Notes: generated by a model from the letters alone, not told the origin. Numbered from the stretch's first letter, positions 18,066 through 27,468 are shown. The stretch is DNA of 64,000 nucleotides from Verrucomicrobiota bacterium (GCA_026397725.1 JAPLUI010000327.1:18062-82061); one strand, 5' to 3'. Made by a program: numbers and translations.

Positions 18066-19813
18066 ATGTTAGATCCTGTCCGACGTAAGCTTGTCACAAT
18101 CCTCATCGCCGCCGCGGCCACCTTGGCCAGCCATCCGGCCACCACCGCCGCGCCCAATACCATTCGGTTAGGCGATGAGATTGTGGAGGAAAGAGAGGCG
18201 GCGGGCAGAATGCCCGCGCCACAGTGGCCCGGGCATTCTGCCCGGAGCCTTCAATCATCAATCGTAAGTGCTAGCCAAACAGCATTGGCCGTCGCGCCCG
18301 TGCCGGAACGCCTCCGCTGCGAATACCGCACGGACCCGCTCGGCATCGACACGCCCCAACCGCGCCTGAGCTGGCTGATGGAAAGCCCCGTGCGCGGGCA
18401 ACGGCAAACCGCCTATCATCTGTTAGTCGCGAGGACTGCCGAGGCCTTGTCCAAGGACCAAGGCGATTTGTGGGACAGCGGCAAGGTGGTTTCGGACCGG
18501 CAGCATTTGATAGATTACGCCGGCAAGCCGTTGGAATCGCGGCTGCGTTGTTATTGGAAGGTGCGGATCTGGGACAAGGATGGCAATCCGTCGGGTTGGA
18601 GCCAGGACGCAACGTGGACCATGGGCTTGCTCGCGCCGGACGACTGGCACGCCCAATGGATCGGCGCGGAAGCCACGCCGCGGCAACCCGAACCGGCGGC
18701 CGATGACCACCTCGGCTATCACGCCGCTGAGGCAGCCCGCGAGGAAGAGAAGAAGTGGGTGCAGGTGGACCTGGGCAAGAGTGTCCCGATCAACCGCGTC
18801 GTGTTGCATGCGCTGAATCATGGTGACGGCGGGATTCCTCTCAAGGGTTTCGGCTTTCCGCTCCGTTTTCGCATCGATGCCTCGGATGATCCGGACTTCA
18901 AAACCTCGCAAGTGATCGTGGATCACACCGCCGCCGATTACCCCAATCCCGGTCATGTCGCGGTGTCGTTCACATCCGACGGCGTCACCGCGCGCCACGT
19001 GCGGGTGACGGCCACCAAACTCTGGAACCGGCACCGCGGTGATACGCCCTATTGTTTCGCACTGGCTCAGTTGCAGGTGTTCTCTAACGGAAGCAACGCC
19101 GCTTTGAAGGCACCCGTCACCGCGCAGGACAGCGTCGAGAACTGGGGCTGGGCCAAGACCTATCTAACAGACGGCAGGCGTTTCTCCGGGGACGCCGCCG
19201 CCCGCGCGACTCCAGGTGCCGACGCGCCCCCTCGTCCACGATCCAGCTTCGCAAGGAGTTCCTGGTGGAGAAGGATGTCAGGCGCGCGGTGGTGTTTGTC
19301 TGCGGCCTCGGACAACACGAACTGCGGCTCAACGGCCGGAAGGTCGGCGATAATGTCCAGCTCAGGATGGGGGCCACTTCTCTAACGGAAGCATGGGACA
19401 CCAATCCGATTTCGTCGCAGAATCACTGCATGCTCGGACACATCGAGGAATGGTTCTACCGCAGTCTCGGCGGCATCTCGTGCGACCCGGCGGGCCCGGG
19501 TTTCAAGAAGATCATCCTCAAGCCGCAGATGGTGGGTGACCTCACCGGTGCCGAGGTTAGCCACGCCTCGCCATACGGCCGCATTGCCGTCAAATGGACG
19601 CGCGCGGACGGCATCATTTTGTTAGATGTGGTGATCCCCGCGAACACCACCGCCATGGTTCACGTTCCGGCGAAGGACGCCGCGGCAGTCACGGAAAGCG
19701 GCCAACCCGCCGGCCGAACCGCAGGAGTCAAGTTCCTGCGCATGGCCGACGCGGACGCCGTGCTCGAGGTGCAATCGGGACATTACCAGTTCCAATCGCG
19801 CGGCGCCAAATGA
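18066..19813 (+). pseudogene. GH78-type alpha-L-rhamnosidase, catalytic domain deleted and frameshifted
   Basis: Start at ATG 18066 with a signal peptide (VTILIAAAATLASHPATTAA). The GH78 N-terminal domains are present (RTDPLGIDTPQPRLSWLMES, YWKVRIWDKDGNPSGWSQDA, DDWHAQWIG), with a discoidin-like domain inserted (WVQVDLGKSVPINRVVLHAL to CFALAQLQVFSNG). A frameshift lies between about 19,185 and 19,250. The other frame continues as FLVEKDVRRAVVFVCGLGQ and ELRLNGRKVGDN, then jumps near 19,355-19,375 to GATSLTEAWDTN and QNHCMLGHIEEWFYRSLGGI, which belongs after the catalytic barrel. Roughly 400-500 residues are missing. A 41-base inverted repeat also sits just after the signal peptide. No active enzyme can be made. 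Confidence 0.85.
18203..18243. repeat. 41-base near-perfect inverted repeat
   Basis: GGGCAGAATGCCCG and its exact complement CGGGCATTCTGCCC flank a 13-base centre that itself pairs GCCAC with TGGC. It lies in frame between the signal peptide and the first GH78 domain, adding residues that do not belong to the family. It looks like an inserted dispersed palindrome. Confidence 0.75.
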
Positions 19814-19874
19814 ACACGATCTCAACGGGCTGACATATCGGGCGCTCTTCCCGACCTGATCTAACATCAATCAC

Positions 19875-20067
19875 CATGACATCCTCTCACGATTCCTCTC
19901 CCTCGCCTGCTGCGTGCTGTCAGCCTGCGTGCGCACCGCCTCTGTCGAGCCGCCGTTGGCAGCCACCGAGGCGATGTTCCGCAATCCGCCGAACGACGCG
20001 CGGCCGTGGGTGTATTGGTTCGTGGCCAACGGCAACCTGAGCCGCGAGGGCATCACGGCGGACTGCC
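19875..20067 (+). pseudogene. 5' remnant of a GH106 rhamnosidase
   Basis: The frame reading CCVLSACVRTASVEPPLAAT and AMFRNPPNDARPWVYWF, then VANGNLSREGITAD is nearly identical to the first ~60 residues of the intact GH106 at 21,893. A one-base slip separates the ATG at 19,875 from this frame. Similarity stops abruptly at about 20,067, where the sequence runs into the reverse complement of another gene start. Confidence 0.8.
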
Positions 20068-20229
20068 CGTGTGCCTGCACCGGTATTCCGGCTGCGGCCA
20101 GCGGGCCACCGCGGCGCAGTCGGTCATCTCCCGCAGCAGGGATTCGAGGGTCACCGCCGCTTCCGCAGCCCACGCCGTCCCGGCCCCGAGACCAGCGGCC
20201 GCCGCCCATGCGATCATTCGTTGTTGCAT
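20068..20229 (-). pseudogene. 5' remnant of a DUF2961 (GH172-type) gene
   Basis: Minus-strand ATG at 20,229 (or 20,217) opens a signal peptide (IAWAAAAGLGAGTAWAAEA), then TLESLLREMTDCAAVARWPQ and PEYRCRHTGS. This is the characteristic N-terminus of DUF2961 proteins, a family that includes the GH172 difructose-anhydride/arabinofuranan enzymes. After about 53 residues the frame meets the GH106 remnant head-on and stops. The rest of the gene is absent. Confidence 0.7.
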
Positions 20230-20312
20230 AAGTATTAAGCGATTCGATTCTCGATTGTTGATTCTTGAATGCTGATATTTGACTCAAACAGCACGAATTT
20301 CACTTTTCAAGC

Positions 20313-20378
20313 ACTCTAGCTTCAGGCCCGCCCGCTGTCCATGTCCAAATCGGCGGAAAATGTTTGATTTCCTGAACC
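20313..20378 (-). promoter_or_regulatory. Operator-promoter element, copy D
   Basis: On the minus strand: TTCAGGAAATCAAACA, TTTTCCGCCGATTTGGACA, then -35 TGGACA (20336-20341), 17-bp spacer, -10 TAGAGT (20313-20318). It points toward the ruined DUF2961 start 84 bp downstream, so it probably once drove that gene. The operator block matches copies A, B and C. Confidence 0.65.
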
Positions 20379-20490
20379 CTGTGGTCGCCATGCACACTGC
20401 CGGAGAGATTTCTCCCGAATTGCACAATTGGAAGGACAAATGAATGATCGGCGGCGGCGAGTCGCCGTTGGCGAACGATGAAACCGCATG

Positions 20491-20531
20491 ATCGGCCTGC
20501 TCACCACCAAGCCGGTGACGGCCGCCGCCCA
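20491..20531 (+). repeat. Short 3'-end remnant of a propeller-glycosidase paralogue
   Basis: The segment encoding IGLLTTKPVTAAA repeats, with a few substitutions, the last codons of the intact gene ending at 21,886 (IGLLTSKPLTAAAR). No stop follows here. It is about 40 bases of a former gene end lying between operator copies D and C. Confidence 0.5.
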
Positions 20532-20571
20532 TAGAGCGACCAGGCCGGCCGGCACCGGATGGATGCGCCGA

Positions 20572-20635
20572 TTCAGAAAATCAAAAACTTTCCGCCGATC
20601 CGGGCATGGACTTTGTAATGAGCCCGGTATATTAT
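20572..20635 (+). promoter_or_regulatory. Operator-promoter element, copy C
   Basis: TTCAGAAAATCAAAAA, CTTTCCGCCGATCCGGGCA, then -35 TGGACT (20607-20612), 17-bp spacer, -10 TATTAT (20630-20635). It lies 120 bp upstream of the propeller-glycosidase/GH106 pair (20,756-25,372) and points at it. Confidence 0.75.
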
Positions 20636-20755
20636 AAGCGTTGCGATGAGCACGATCAGGAAGCAGGCATGCCGCGCTCCCGGACGGTGCCTGCGGCTGG
20701 CCGCCGCCGGCTCCGGGCCCTCGTGCTGCACCCGCAATCCTAACCGAAACCTGCC

Positions 20756-21886
20756 ATGAAGAAACCGCCCACCCTGCTGCTCCACGCCTCCCTGCTCCTG
20801 ATTGCCGGCGTCCTGACCGCTGCGGAATCCCCGCCGCCGATCGACGAGGCCACCCTCGACGAGTGGTCGAAGCCGTACCGCGGCTGGCACTACCATCCCG
20901 GGCCGGTCATCCCGTCGGATCTGAAGATCCCGGGCCACGAGGGCTTCCGGAGCTTCGACGTCCCGAACGTCTATCAGCTCCCGGGGCGTCCGGGGGTTTG
21001 GTTCATGAGCTTGATCGGCTTCAACGGCCAGGGCTACAACAGCTTCGTGGTTGAGAGCACCGACCTCGTCGAGTGGACGAAGCCGCGCCTTGCCATGGGC
21101 TTCGGCAAGGAGGGCGAGTTCGATTTCGGCGGCTGCGTTCTCGGTGCCTACCTCTACGAATCCTGCGACATCAAGGCGCCGCGGATGCTCAAGCAACGCG
21201 ACGGCAAGTTCTGGACGCTCTACGGCTGCTACGCCAAGCAAGGCGGCTACGAGATCGATCCCGGCTACGAGGGCGTGGCGGCGAGCGCCGACGGGCTGAT
21301 CTGGACGCGGGTCGGCGACAAGCCGATCCTCTCGGTGCACGACGCGGACTGCGGCGACTGGGAAAAGGACTGCATCTATCAGCCGTGGCTGCTCGAGCAC
21401 GGCGGCCGGTTCTACAACTTCTACAACGCCAAGCGGATGATGCCCGAAGGGGTGGAACAGATGGGCATGGCGACCTCCGACGACCTGCTGAAGTGGAAGC
21501 GCTATCCCGGCAACCCCGTGGTGCGGGTGCGGCCCGGCGGATACGACGAGAGATTCTGCTCGGACGGGAAGGTGTTCCGCGCCGGCGACCACTGGGTGAT
21601 GTTCTACTTCGGCGTCGGCCACGGGTTCAACTTCGGCGGCGACCACTTCGGGGCGCACATCATGGTCGCGTTCTCGCGCGACCTTGAGCATTGGACCGCA
21701 CACCCGCAGCCGCTCTACAAGGCCGGCGGACACCCGGGAGGCCTCGACCGCCAATACGCCCATAAGATCTCCCTCGTCCACAACCCGGCCAACGACACGT
21801 TCTACATGTTCTACTGCGCCACCGGCGACAAGGGCCGCTGCATCGGCCTGCTCACCAGCAAGCCGTTGACGGCCGCCGCCCGATAA
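20756..21886 (+). CDS. Secreted five-bladed beta-propeller glycosidase (GH43-like)
   Basis: 376 residues with a signal peptide (LLLHASLLLIAGVLTAAES). Repeated blade signatures (WFMSLIGFNGQG, VESTDLVEWTKP, KFWTLYGCYAKQGGY, MATSDDLLKWKRYPGNPVV, AFSRDLEHWTAHPQPLYKAG, YMFYCATGDKG) mark a five-bladed propeller of the GH43/GH32/GH117 kind, enzymes that cleave arabinose, xylose or galactose links. The exact family is uncertain. Operator copy C precedes it; the GH106 gene starts six bases after its stop, so the two are almost certainly one transcript. Confidence 0.75.
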   Translation: MKKPPTLLLHASLLLIAGVLTAAESPPPIDEATLDEWSKPYRGWHYHPGPVIPSDLKIPGHEGFRSFDVPNVYQLPGRPGVWFMSLIGFNGQGYNSFVVESTDLVEWTKPRLAMGFGKEGEFDFGGCVLGAYLYESCDIKAPRMLKQRDGKFWTLYGCYAKQGGYEIDPGYEGVAASADGLIWTRVGDKPILSVHDADCGDWEKDCIYQPWLLEHGGRFYNFYNAKRMMPEGVEQMGMATSDDLLKWKRYPGNPVVRVRPGGYDERFCSDGKVFRAGDHWVMFYFGVGHGFNFGGDHFGAHIMVAFSRDLEHWTAHPQPLYKAGGHPGGLDRQYAHKISLVHNPANDTFYMFYCATGDKGRCIGLLTSKPLTAAAR

Positions 21887-21892
21887 ACGACG

Positions 21893-24800
21893 ATGAAACG
21901 ATCACAATTCATGCCGCTTGCCTGCTGGGTGCTGTCGGCCTTCATGCTCGCCGCCGCGGTCGAGCCGCCGCTGGCCACCGCCGAGGCGATGTTCCGCAAT
22001 CCGCCCGACGAGACCCGCCCGTGGGTCTATTGGTTTGTGGCGAATGGCAACCTGAGCCGCGAAGGGATCACGGCGGACTTTGAGGCGATGAAGCGCGCCG
22101 GCCTCGGCGGCGCCATCTTCATGGAAGTGGAAGCCAGCATCCCGGCGGGCCCCGTGCCGGTCATGAGCCCGCTATGGGTGGAGCTGATCCGCCACGCGAT
22201 CGCGGAAACCGACCGGCTCGGCTTGGAGTTTTCCTTGTCCACCGGACCCGGGTGGACCGGCGCGGGCGGACCGTGGATCAAGCCGGAACATGCCATGCAG
22301 CACCTGGTGGGGGCCGAGACTGCGGTCAAGGGGCCGGCGAAGTTTGACGCGGTCCTGCCGCAACCCCAACCGCGCGGGCCGTTCTTCGGCGGACAGACGA
22401 TGACCCCGGAGTTATACAAAGAATGGCACGAGTTCTATCATGATGTCGCGGTGTTGGCGTTTCCCACCCCGCAGGGCAACGCGCGAATCGCCGACGTCGA
22501 TGAGAAGGCGATCTATCATCGCGCCCCGTTTTCCTCGCAGGCGGGCGTCAAACCCTACTTGCCCGCGCCGGCCGAGCACCCGGCCCTGCCGGCGGAACAA
22601 TGCATCCCATCTTCCAAGATCATCGATCTAACCAGCAAATTGGCTCCCGCCGGACGGCTCACGTGGGAGGTTCCGGCCGGCGATTGGACGATCATGCGCT
22701 TCGGCCGCACCTTGACCGGCCAAACAACCCGGCCGGCCCCGGCGGCGGGCCTCGGCTTCGAGAGCGGCAAGTTCGACAAAGCCGCGATCGACGCCCACTT
22801 CGCCGCTTACATCGAGCCGCTCGCCGGCCCGGCCAGCCCCGGCAGGAAACCCCAGCGCGGCCTAACGACATTGCATTTCGACAGTTGGGAGTTATCCGCC
22901 CAGAACTGGTCGGAGTCGTTTGCCGCGGAATTCAAGCTGCGGCGCGGGTATGATCCCGTGCGCTTCGTGCCGGCGATGAACGGTCGCATCGTGGACAGTC
23001 TCGAAATCTCCGAGCGTTTCCTCTGGGATTTGCGCCAAACCGCGCAAGAGTTGGTCGTCGAAAACCACTTGCTGCGGATGAAGGAACTCGGCCGCCGGTG
23101 GGGCCTGAGTCTATCCACCGAACCCTACGATCTGAACCCATGCGCCGATCTAACACTCGGCGGGGCGGCCGACGTGCCGATGGGCGAATTCTGGACTTGG
23201 GGTGGTTGGTTCGACACGACCTACAGTTGTGTCGAGGCCACCTCGATCGGCCACACGCTCGGCAAGCCGATCATCGCCGCCGAGTCGTTCACCGCCGGGG
23301 CTGGCGAGGATTGGCGGCAATTCCCCGCAGTCATGAAGGCCCATGTCGATTGGGCCTTGTGCGCCGGCATCAACCGGATCACGTTCCATTGCTTCACCCA
23401 TCAGCCGCGGCTCGACCAATACCCTGGCATGACCATGGGACCGCACGGCGTCCATTGGGACCGCACCCAGACGTGGTGGGACCTGTCCACCGGCTTCCAT
23501 CGCTACGTGACGCGCTGCCAGGCGGTCCTGCGCCGCGGCCTGCCCACGGCTGACATCCTCTATCTCAACGCCGAGGGCGCGCCCCGCGTGTTTCAAGCGC
23601 CCAATTCCGCCCTGCGGGGCAATCCGCCGGATCGGTTAGGGTATAACTTCGACGGCATCGCGCCGGAAGTGTTGATGCAACGCGTGTCGGTCAAGGATGG
23701 CTGCCTCGTCCTGCCCGAGGGCACCAGCTATCGCGTGTTGGTGCTGCCGGAGTTTGACACGATGACACCCGCGCTGCTCGGCAAGATCAAGAGCTTGGTC
23801 GAGGCCGGCGCCACGCTCGTCGGTTCGCCGCCGCGCAAGTCGCCGGGTCTATCAGGTTTCCCGCAGTGCGACGAAGAGGTCAAGCGCCTGGCGACCGACC
23901 TCTGGGGCGATCCCTCGGCGGGGGCCTATCACAAGGAGCGCGATTGCGGTAAGGGCCATGTGGTGCGCGCGCCCTCGGGCGATGCCGAGGCCTATGAGAA
24001 CTTCCGCGCAAACGCCAGGTGGATTTGGGGTGGCGATGAGGATCCCGCGGTGGCGGCGGCCGTGGGATTCCGCTATTTCCGCACGGCGTTCGACATTCCG
24101 GCGGGACGCAAGGTGGAATCTGCCAGCCTTGCCATGACCGCCGACAACGGATTCGAATTGTGGCTCAACGGCAAACTGGCGCTGACTGGCAGCGATTTCC
24201 ATCGCGTGTGGTATGCCGATGTCGCCGCGTCACTGGTGCCGGGGGCCAACCTGCTCGCGGTCGCCGGCAACAATGTCGATGCTTCGCCGAATCCGGCCGG
24301 CCTGATCGGCTCCCTGACGATCCGTTTCGCCGACGGCGGCACCCTGTGCCTCAACACCGACGCCACGTGGGAAACCACCGTCGCGGTCAGGGACGATTGG
24401 AAGACGCAGGCCAACCAGCCGGCTGCGGACCCCGCCAAGCCATGGACCAGGGCGAAGGAATTCGGCATGTTAGGCCGCGCGCCGTGGGGACTGATCTCGC
24501 GCTACATCGGGAACTCGGGACCCTATCCGAGTTACGAGATGGTTGCCGGGGTCCTGTCCACGATGGGGGTACCGCCGGACTTCGAGAGCAAGCACCCGCT
24601 CCGCTACATCCACCGCCGCGACGGCGATGCCGACATCTACTACGTCTCTAGTATGCACTCCGCCGGCACGCTCGACGCGGACTGCGTCTTCCGCGTCGCC
24701 GGCAAACAGCCGGAGCTGTGGGATCCCCTGACCGGCGAGACGCGCCCGGCCGCGGCCTTCTCCCAACAGGACGGCCGCACCACCATCCCGCTGCGCTTCG

Positions 24801-25372
24801 AGCCCAGCGGCTCGGTCTTCGTCGTGTTCCGCCAGCCGGCTCTAACCGAAAAGGCCGACGGGCGCAACTTCCCGACCTACGAACCGGTGCGCGAAGTTCC
24901 CGGCCCGTGGACCGTGACGTTCGATCCGAAGTGGGGTGGCCCCGCGCAGCCGGTGGTGTTTGAGAAATTGTCAGACTGGGCGAAACATCCCGAGGAAGGC
25001 ATCCGGCATTATTCCGGCAAGGCCGTGTACCGCACCACGTTCGAACTGCCCGCCCACGGCAATGGCGGGCGGATGTTCCTCGAAACCGGCAGGATCCAGG
25101 GCATGGCCGAAGTCCGCGTCAACGGCAAGCCAGCGGGCGTCGTCTGGTGCGACCCGTGGCGCATCGAAATCACCGGCGTGCTGCGTGGAGGCAGGAATGA
25201 CCTGGAATTGATCGTGGCCAACCTGTGGCCGAACCGCATGATCGGCGACGCCGCGCTGCCCCAGGACAAGCGTTTCACCTGGTCCACCTATCAGCCGTTC
25301 CCGAAGGATCAGGCATTGCTGGAGTCCGGCCTGTTAGGACCGGTGCGCGTGATGGTGGAAAAACCGGATTAA
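21893..25372 (+). CDS. GH106-type alpha-L-rhamnosidase, secreted
   Basis: 1159 residues with a signal peptide (LACWVLSAFMLAAAVEP). GH106 signatures: AMFRNPPDETRPWVYWFVAN, NLSREGITADFEAMKRAGLG, LEFSLSTGPGWTGAGGPWIK, and GEFWTWGGWFDTTYSCVEA. It is longer than the minus-strand GH106 because an extra beta-sandwich (ARWIWGGDEDPAVAAAVGFR, LAMTADNGFELWLNGKLAL) is inserted at about residues 705-830 before the C-terminal jelly roll (HYSGKAVYRTTFELP, VANLWPNRMIGDAAL). Probably removes alpha-L-rhamnose outside the cytoplasm. Its first 60 residues are duplicated in the remnant at 19,875. Confidence 0.9.
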   Translation: MKRSQFMPLACWVLSAFMLAAAVEPPLATAEAMFRNPPDETRPWVYWFVANGNLSREGITADFEAMKRAGLGGAIFMEVEASIPAGPVPVMSPLWVELIRHAIAETDRLGLEFSLSTGPGWTGAGGPWIKPEHAMQHLVGAETAVKGPAKFDAVLPQPQPRGPFFGGQTMTPELYKEWHEFYHDVAVLAFPTPQGNARIADVDEKAIYHRAPFSSQAGVKPYLPAPAEHPALPAEQCIPSSKIIDLTSKLAPAGRLTWEVPAGDWTIMRFGRTLTGQTTRPAPAAGLGFESGKFDKAAIDAHFAAYIEPLAGPASPGRKPQRGLTTLHFDSWELSAQNWSESFAAEFKLRRGYDPVRFVPAMNGRIVDSLEISERFLWDLRQTAQELVVENHLLRMKELGRRWGLSLSTEPYDLNPCADLTLGGAADVPMGEFWTWGGWFDTTYSCVEATSIGHTLGKPIIAAESFTAGAGEDWRQFPAVMKAHVDWALCAGINRITFHCFTHQPRLDQYPGMTMGPHGVHWDRTQTWWDLSTGFHRYVTRCQAVLRRGLPTADILYLNAEGAPRVFQAPNSALRGNPPDRLGYNFDGIAPEVLMQRVSVKDGCLVLPEGTSYRVLVLPEFDTMTPALLGKIKSLVEAGATLVGSPPRKSPGLSGFPQCDEEVKRLATDLWGDPSAGAYHKERDCGKGHVVRAPSGDAEAYENFRANARWIWGGDEDPAVAAAVGFRYFRTAFDIPAGRKVESASLAMTADNGFELWLNGKLALTGSDFHRVWYADVAASLVPGANLLAVAGNNVDASPNPAGLIGSLTIRFADGGTLCLNTDATWETTVAVRDDWKTQANQPAADPAKPWTRAKEFGMLGRAPWGLISRYIGNSGPYPSYEMVAGVLSTMGVPPDFESKHPLRYIHRRDGDADIYYVSSMHSAGTLDADCVFRVAGKQPELWDPLTGETRPAAAFSQQDGRTTIPLRFEPSGSVFVVFRQPALTEKADGRNFPTYEPVREVPGPWTVTFDPKWGGPAQPVVFEKLSDWAKHPEEGIRHYSGKAVYRTTFELPAHGNGGRMFLETGRIQGMAEVRVNGKPAGVVWCDPWRIEITGVLRGGRNDLELIVANLWPNRMIGDAALPQDKRFTWSTYQPFPKDQALLESGLLGPVRVMVEKPD

Positions 25373-25477
25373 CATGAATGACGCAAGAACAGGCGGATTT
25401 CTCCTCAAGGAGCGCCGGGGTCAAGTGAGGCCGAGCGATGACCGGCATGTGAAAAGAACAGACAACACTTATACAAG

Positions 25478-26536
25478 ATGAAATCGCCCATTCTGTGCTT
25501 GTTATTGTGCGGGAGCGTGCTGGCTGTGGAATCGTATCCCGACGGTCGTCCGGCGTGCAAGGTGCGGCTGGACGCGAAGGATCAGGGCATTGTTCTGCGT
25601 TACGGGGATGGTCCTGACAAGTGTGATTACCTGGGCGCGCGCGACGTGTGGGTGTACGAGAACCAAGGCAAGTACTACATGCATTACGACGGCGCGGGTC
25701 ACAAGGGTTGGTTGGCCTGTCTGGCGGAGAGTCCGGACTTGGTCCACTGGACGAAGAAGGGACCGGTTCTGGACAAAGGCGAGGCGGGCAAGGGCGATTC
25801 CGCCACCGCTTCTTATGGAACGACCTACTTTGATGGCAAGGAATGGCACATGTTCTACGTCGGTTGCCCGAATTGCACGCAGCCGCCGGATTGCGTGCCG
25901 GCCGGTCCGTATCTCACCATGAAGGCCAAAGGCGCGTCGGCGACCGGTCCGTGGACCAAGCAGTATGACGTGGTGCCGATCGCCCTGAAGCCGGGATCGT
26001 ATTATGCGGAGACCGCCAGCCCCGGTTTTGTCGTGAGACACGGTGGCGAATACCTGCAGTTTGTCAGTGTCGCTGCTGGAGGGAAACGTTCCATCGGCAT
26101 TGCCAGAGCCACGAATCTCGATGGATCATGGAAGATGGACCCCGAACCGATGGTTCCGCTGGCGGAGCAACTCGAGAACACCTCCATGTACTATGAACCT
26201 ACGAACCAGACATGGTTTCTCTTCACCAACCATGTGGGGATCAATTATCCCGGCGGGCCCGAGTTCACGGACGCAATTTGGGTGTATTGGACGAAGGACC
26301 TCAACCGGTGGGATGCAACCAACAAAGCGCTGGTGTTGGATCGGGAGAACTGCAAATGGTCCGATCCGATCATCGGCTTGCCCTCGGTGCTGCCGGTTGG
26401 CCACAAGCTCGCGGTGTTCTATGACGGCAGTGAATTGAAGGGAGACACCTGCCACATGCGGCGGTGTATTGGTTTGGCATGGCTGGAACTACCGTTGAAT
26501 CCCCCTTTGCCCAAGAATGAGAATTCACGAAAATAA
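25478..26536 (+). CDS. Secreted beta-propeller glycosidase-like protein (GH43/GH32 fold)
   Basis: 352 residues, signal peptide LCLLLCGSVLAVES. Blade motifs include ARDVWVYENQGKYYMHYDGA, CLAESPDLVHWTKKGPVLDK, KEWHMFYVGCPNCTQPPDC, TSMYYEPTNQTWFLFTNHVG and VYWTKDLNRWDATNKALVLD. The fold is that of GH43-type propellers; several Cys residues (CPNCTQPPDC) may form disulfides. It follows the GH106 gene by 105 bp. Substrate not predictable. Confidence 0.65.
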   Translation: MKSPILCLLLCGSVLAVESYPDGRPACKVRLDAKDQGIVLRYGDGPDKCDYLGARDVWVYENQGKYYMHYDGAGHKGWLACLAESPDLVHWTKKGPVLDKGEAGKGDSATASYGTTYFDGKEWHMFYVGCPNCTQPPDCVPAGPYLTMKAKGASATGPWTKQYDVVPIALKPGSYYAETASPGFVVRHGGEYLQFVSVAAGGKRSIGIARATNLDGSWKMDPEPMVPLAEQLENTSMYYEPTNQTWFLFTNHVGINYPGGPEFTDAIWVYWTKDLNRWDATNKALVLDRENCKWSDPIIGLPSVLPVGHKLAVFYDGSELKGDTCHMRRCIGLAWLELPLNPPLPKNENSRK

Positions 26537-26559
26537 CAATACCTCGCAGACAAACCAAA

Positions 26560-27468
26560 ATGAAACACCTGCATACCATGTCATTGGCGGCCGCGGCCAT
26601 GTTCCTGATCACGGGCCACGGAGCGGCGCAACACCTGTGGTGGGACACCATGAAGCTGGACAACGCGACCTGCTTGTACGGTGAAATCACGGTCCTGGCG
26701 ACCCATCACCCGATCTACTACTGCGGTGCGAACTGGCACCCCGGCGAGCCCGCGGGCGGTTACTGCGGCATCCAGCACAACAGCCCGACCGAGCGGCGGA
26801 CGATCTTCTCGATCTGGGACACCTCGCCGACGCTCCACCCGAAGGTGACAGCGGCCGACCCGCAGACGGTCCACAACCGCTTCGGCGGCGAAGGCGAGGG
26901 CGGACACACCCACATGCTGTGGCCATGGCAGGCGGGCGACACGTTCCGCTTCTTCGTGCGCAAACTGCCCGGAACCGAGGCGGGCACCACCGACACCCGC
27001 TACTACATTCACGACCCCACCGCGAAAAAATGGCGGCACAGCGCGACCATCACGAACCCCAACGGTGACAAGAAGAGCGAAAAAAGCGTGGCCAGCCTCG
27101 GCGGCGGCGGACTCGCCTCCTTCCTGGAGAATTTCGGAGGAACGGATCGCCAGGTCCCGAAACTCGCACTTTACCGGCTGTGGCTGGGATCCGGGGCGGA
27201 CGACATGACATGCCTTACCCAAGCGCAAGGTGACGGCACTTGGGGACAGCTTCACGATGCCTTCTTCCTGGCCGAAGGCGCCAGCAAGGACTTGGATGCG
27301 TTGTTCGCCAAACTGAAGGAGAAGTACGGGACGCCCGCGTTTGGCACTGCGGGCAAGCGACTCGGCCCGCTCTCTAACAAACCCCTCCCTGATGAACTGA
27401 AACAACAGCTCAAGGCCCTGTCAGGCGCTGCGGCCCAACCAGGCATCCCGCCCGCCACCAGAATGTGA
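26560..27468 (+). CDS. DUF3472 secreted protein
   Basis: 302 residues with a signal peptide (LAAAAMFLITGHGAAQH). The block GYCGIQHNSPTERRTIFSIW, DTSPTLHP and the later RYYIHDPTAKKWRHSATI, SFLENFGG are hallmarks of DUF3472, a family of exported proteins of unknown role often found beside glycosidases. Starts 23 bases after the propeller gene. A DUF5077-like N-terminal part that often precedes DUF3472 is absent. Confidence 0.7.
   Translation: MKHLHTMSLAAAAMFLITGHGAAQHLWWDTMKLDNATCLYGEITVLATHHPIYYCGANWHPGEPAGGYCGIQHNSPTERRTIFSIWDTSPTLHPKVTAADPQTVHNRFGGEGEGGHTHMLWPWQAGDTFRFFVRKLPGTEAGTTDTRYYIHDPTAKKWRHSATITNPNGDKKSEKSVASLGGGGLASFLENFGGTDRQVPKLALYRLWLGSGADDMTCLTQAQGDGTWGQLHDAFFLAEGASKDLDALFAKLKEKYGTPAFGTAGKRLGPLSNKPLPDELKQQLKALSGAAAQPGIPPATRM

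Noticed and set aside
20573..21781. 402-codon open frame on the minus strand
   Set aside because: Antisense to the propeller glycosidase, which has a signal peptide, blade motifs and its own promoter; the antisense product matches nothing I know.
25374..25481. 35-codon frame ending in ATGA on the propeller gene start
   Set aside because: The coupling is suggestive, but the peptide matches nothing and there is no clear ribosome-binding site, so it is not listed as a gene.
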